Below are positions 62,486 through 64,000 of a stretch of DNA of 64,000 nucleotides, one piece after another. The translations under genes were made by a program, and so were the position numbers. Position 1 is the first letter of the stretch. Every line of letters begins with the position of its first letter. The stretch is from JAICLK01 sp963810525 (GTDB lineage Bacteria > Patescibacteriota > Saccharimonadia > Saccharimonadales > UBA4665). The notes under the pieces are model-generated. The model made no database searches. It saw nothing but the letters and a program-made list of their open reading frames with translations, and was not told the origin of the DNA. Location: positions 1,057,816-1,121,815 of the forward strand of contig CAWENB010000003.1 in NCBI GenBank assembly GCA_963810525.1. Direction: 5' to 3'.

Positions 62486-63167
62486 ACGGGTTGGTCAGCC
62501 TCACGTTGACGACGATGGCCGACGGCGTGATGGTCGTTGCCGACGGGTTCATCTCGATGCACTGAACCGCGCTGGTTTCCGGCAGGCAGGTCAGCTGCAA
62601 GCCAGTCTGCCACGTTGCCGGCTGGGTCTGTCCCTGACAGAGGCACCCACTCGCTACAGTCACACCCGGGACGATGATGGTCGGCAGGGCAAGAACCGTT
62701 GCCGTGGTCAGCGCCGTAGTAGGCGTGGTGAGCGTGGTGGTGTACGTATCATTCAGGTTCAGGTTGTCATACGCGTTGAGCAGCGTATAGGTCGGGGTAG
62801 CGCCCACAGCCTCAAGAACCCAAACGGTGTAGCCGTTGGCCGCAGTCGGAATGGCCGGAATGACTCCGCCGTTCAGTGACGCAGCTGCCTTCACGTTGGT
62901 CGGCAGGGTGGCCGCAAAGCCGCCTGTCGCGTTCTGGTTCAGAATGAGGGTGTAGAACCCGCCAGCCGTTCCGCCGCTGATCGTGATGGATGCGGTAGTC
63001 GTGCTGAGCGTGACTACGCAGACCGGGTCAGTCGAGAAGGTCGTGCAGACCGGGCTTGCGCCAGTGCTTGCCGCACCAACTGCGCCCCAAGGCACCTTAG
63101 CAAAGGCCGCCGAAGGGGCCGCCAGCAAGGCAATCGACAGAATGAGTGATTTGATTGTCTTGTTCAT
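62484..63167 (-). CDS. Secreted late protein (227 aa)
   Basis: A clear signal peptide (MNKTIKSLILSIALLAAPSA then AFA). The mature protein is rich in Thr, Ala and Val with beta-strand repeats and paired cysteines (SPVCTTFSTDPVCVV, SGCLCQGQ, TCLPETSAVQC). Composition resembles the fibre-like proteins of this phage. A signal peptide between capsid and decoration genes is unusual. Confidence 0.6.
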   Translation of the reverse strand: MNKTIKSLILSIALLAAPSAAFAKVPWGAVGAASTGASPVCTTFSTDPVCVVTLSTTTASITISGGTAGGFYTLILNQNATGGFAATLPTNVKAAASLNGGVIPAIPTAANGYTVWVLEAVGATPTYTLLNAYDNLNLNDTYTTTLTTPTTALTTATVLALPTIIVPGVTVASGCLCQGQTQPATWQTGLQLTCLPETSAVQCIEMNPSATTITPSAIVVNVRLTNP

Positions 63168-63469
63168 GTTATGCCACCATGAATCCAGCAGTCGCAGGAA
63201 CCGCTGGCGTACAGCGTGAACGTGACCGCGCCGGCGGTGTTGACGATGGTGGAGGGGTCTACGGTAACCACCGCGCCAACCGCACCATACGTTATACGGG
63301 AAGGCATAAGACATAGGTCGGTGTCCAGCTGCCATGCCGGAGGAAACGAGCCAACCGCCGGAGGGGTCGGCAGGGTGATTGTGTTCGCCCCGTTCACCAA
63401 TCCAGTGATGGTGTAGGAGTACTCAACCAACGGGTAGCTCGTGCGAGTGTTTGTTACTACTATTGCCAT
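63164..63469 (-). CDS. Small beta-rich virion protein (101 aa)
   Basis: MAIVVTNTRTSYPLVEYSYT, then INTLP-type strands (NGANTITLPTPPAVGSFPPA) and YASGSCDCWIHGGIT. It follows the capsid gene after 4 bp and fits a capsid decoration or head-completion protein. Its start lies just after the capsid stop. Confidence 0.5.
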   Translation of the reverse strand: MAIVVTNTRTSYPLVEYSYTITGLVNGANTITLPTPPAVGSFPPAWQLDTDLCLMPSRITYGAVGAVVTVDPSTIVNTAGAVTFTLYASGSCDCWIHGGIT

Positions 63470-63473
63470 TGGA

Positions 63474-64000
63474 TTAGCTCACGTTTTGAATCTGGAAGCT
63501 GTATCGCGGGCCGGGGACGATGAAGTCACCGTACACGATAACCTGATCCACGAAGGCATCCTGGTTGTACACCGGGAAGCCGTTGGGGCCGAACTTCTCG
63601 CCACGTCGGACGAAGTCAGCGCCTTCCATGAGCCAGAGCTCGCAGAATGCGGTGTTCAGCCCGAAGATGGTCCCCGAGGGACAGTGCGAGTCAACTACGA
63701 CCTCGGCTCCGTTAAACCTTACGGTCTCGAAACCGACTTCGCGCAGCGGTCCGGGGCTGTTGCGGTCCTGCGGCTGAGCGCGCTCCCAGAACTTGTTCCA
63801 GACGGTCTGGGTGGTGATGATAAGGTCCACCTTCGCGTCGTCGAACCGAACCTGGCCATAGGCCGAGTTCACCATCGGGAAGCTGAAAGCGCCTCCGGTG
63901 GCGTTCTTGTACGCCTTGATGGCGTTACCGGGGTCGCCCACCGTGCTGTCACGAGTGATGCCGCCGTAAGAGGCATACGTGGTGCCGTCGTCAATCGCGT
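63474..64000 (-). CDS. Major capsid protein (C-terminal part; cut by the window edge)
   Basis: The frame is open to the right edge. It reads AIDDGTTYASYGGITRDSTV, then AYKNATGGAFSFPMVNSAYG, KVDLIITTQTVWNKFWERAQ and TVRFNGAEVVVDSHCPSG, GLNTAFCELWLMEGADFV. The order (D-TYGGI, LI-T..VW..F, F.GA.vv.D...P.G, LN...l.L) is that of HK97-fold major capsid proteins. About 175 residues are in the window; the start lies beyond it. It anchors the late region as virion genes. Confidence 0.8.
   Translation of the reverse strand, partial: AIDDGTTYASYGGITRDSTVGDPGNAIKAYKNATGGAFSFPMVNSAYGQVRFDDAKVDLIITTQTVWNKFWERAQPQDRNSPGPLREVGFETVRFNGAEVVVDSHCPSGTIFGLNTAFCELWLMEGADFVRRGEKFGPNGFPVYNQDAFVDQVIVYGDFIVPGPRYSFQIQNVS

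Noticed and set aside
61720..62646. A 308-codon minus-strand frame
   Set aside because: It is a chance fusion of three genes (62485, 62202 and 61842 starts) through regions with frame errors.
1..64000. CRISPR array
   Set aside because: No series of regularly spaced near-identical repeats was seen; the 30-bp array repeats are 350-1,040 bp apart and enclose genes.

Overview
The window has two very different parts. Positions 1 to about 19,000 look like chromosome of a small-genome Patescibacteria member, probably Saccharibacteria-like (inference). The signs are moderate base composition, short intergenic gaps, MscL with a C-terminal zinc ribbon, a DNA polymerase III delta-prime gene, many small membrane proteins and start codons close to promoters. 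Positions from about 19,040 to the right edge are visibly more GC-rich and read as one tailed-phage genome. No integrase is visible in that part. The join near 18,970-19,040 is either a prophage edge or an assembly chimera.

Chromosomal part. tRNA-Thr(GGT) and mscL lead into an array (1,499-3,759) of short single-gene units: a cupin, a YdeI/OmdA-like gene, a methyltransferase and an unknown gene. The units are separated by five diverged copies of a 30-bp repeat, and two of the genes are broken. A DDE transposase follows. Next come a PadR-controlled membrane operon, an AbrB-ABC transporter operon and a block of membrane or secreted small proteins. At 11.7-17.1 kb lies an integrative element with a DNA primase/ATPase and a large serine recombinase. 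It abuts tRNA-Tyr, and two strongly structured RNA-like segments lie beside it. tRNA-Thr(TGT), a TPR protein and holB close this part.

Phage part. Early genes run on the plus strand (19.0-38.9 kb) as tightly overlapping ATGA or TGATG units. Many encode tiny zinc-ribbon proteins. The most notable block (21.9-25.6 kb) is a ubiquitin-like conjugation set: a beta-grasp Ubl, an E2-like protein with a candidate active cysteine, a JAMM (JAB) peptidase with a complete motif and an E1/ThiF-like protein. Four small unknown genes travel with them. Next come a RecA/RepA-like ATPase, a Cas4-like Fe-S nuclease, a Sak4-like ATPase, an SSB-like protein, a tRNA-like gene and a family A DNA polymerase. The polymerase is divided over three separate genes (UDG plus exonuclease; thumb/N-palm; catalytic palm/fingers), with unrelated coupled genes between the parts. 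Late genes run on the minus strand (63.9 to 38.9 kb): major capsid protein (cut by the window edge), small basic proteins, head-tail and tail proteins, probable internal virion proteins, tail fibres, lysis-type and secreted proteins. Several late proteins carry signal peptides or lipoboxes, which is unusual.

Data quality. Several phage genes need one-base shifts, some at homopolymers, to restore obvious reading frames (for example 26.0, 28.2-28.3, 30.0, 50.7-51.0, 54.7-54.8 and 61.9-62.2 kb). This suggests uncorrected indels in that part. Family assignments rest on motifs read by eye; no database search was run.
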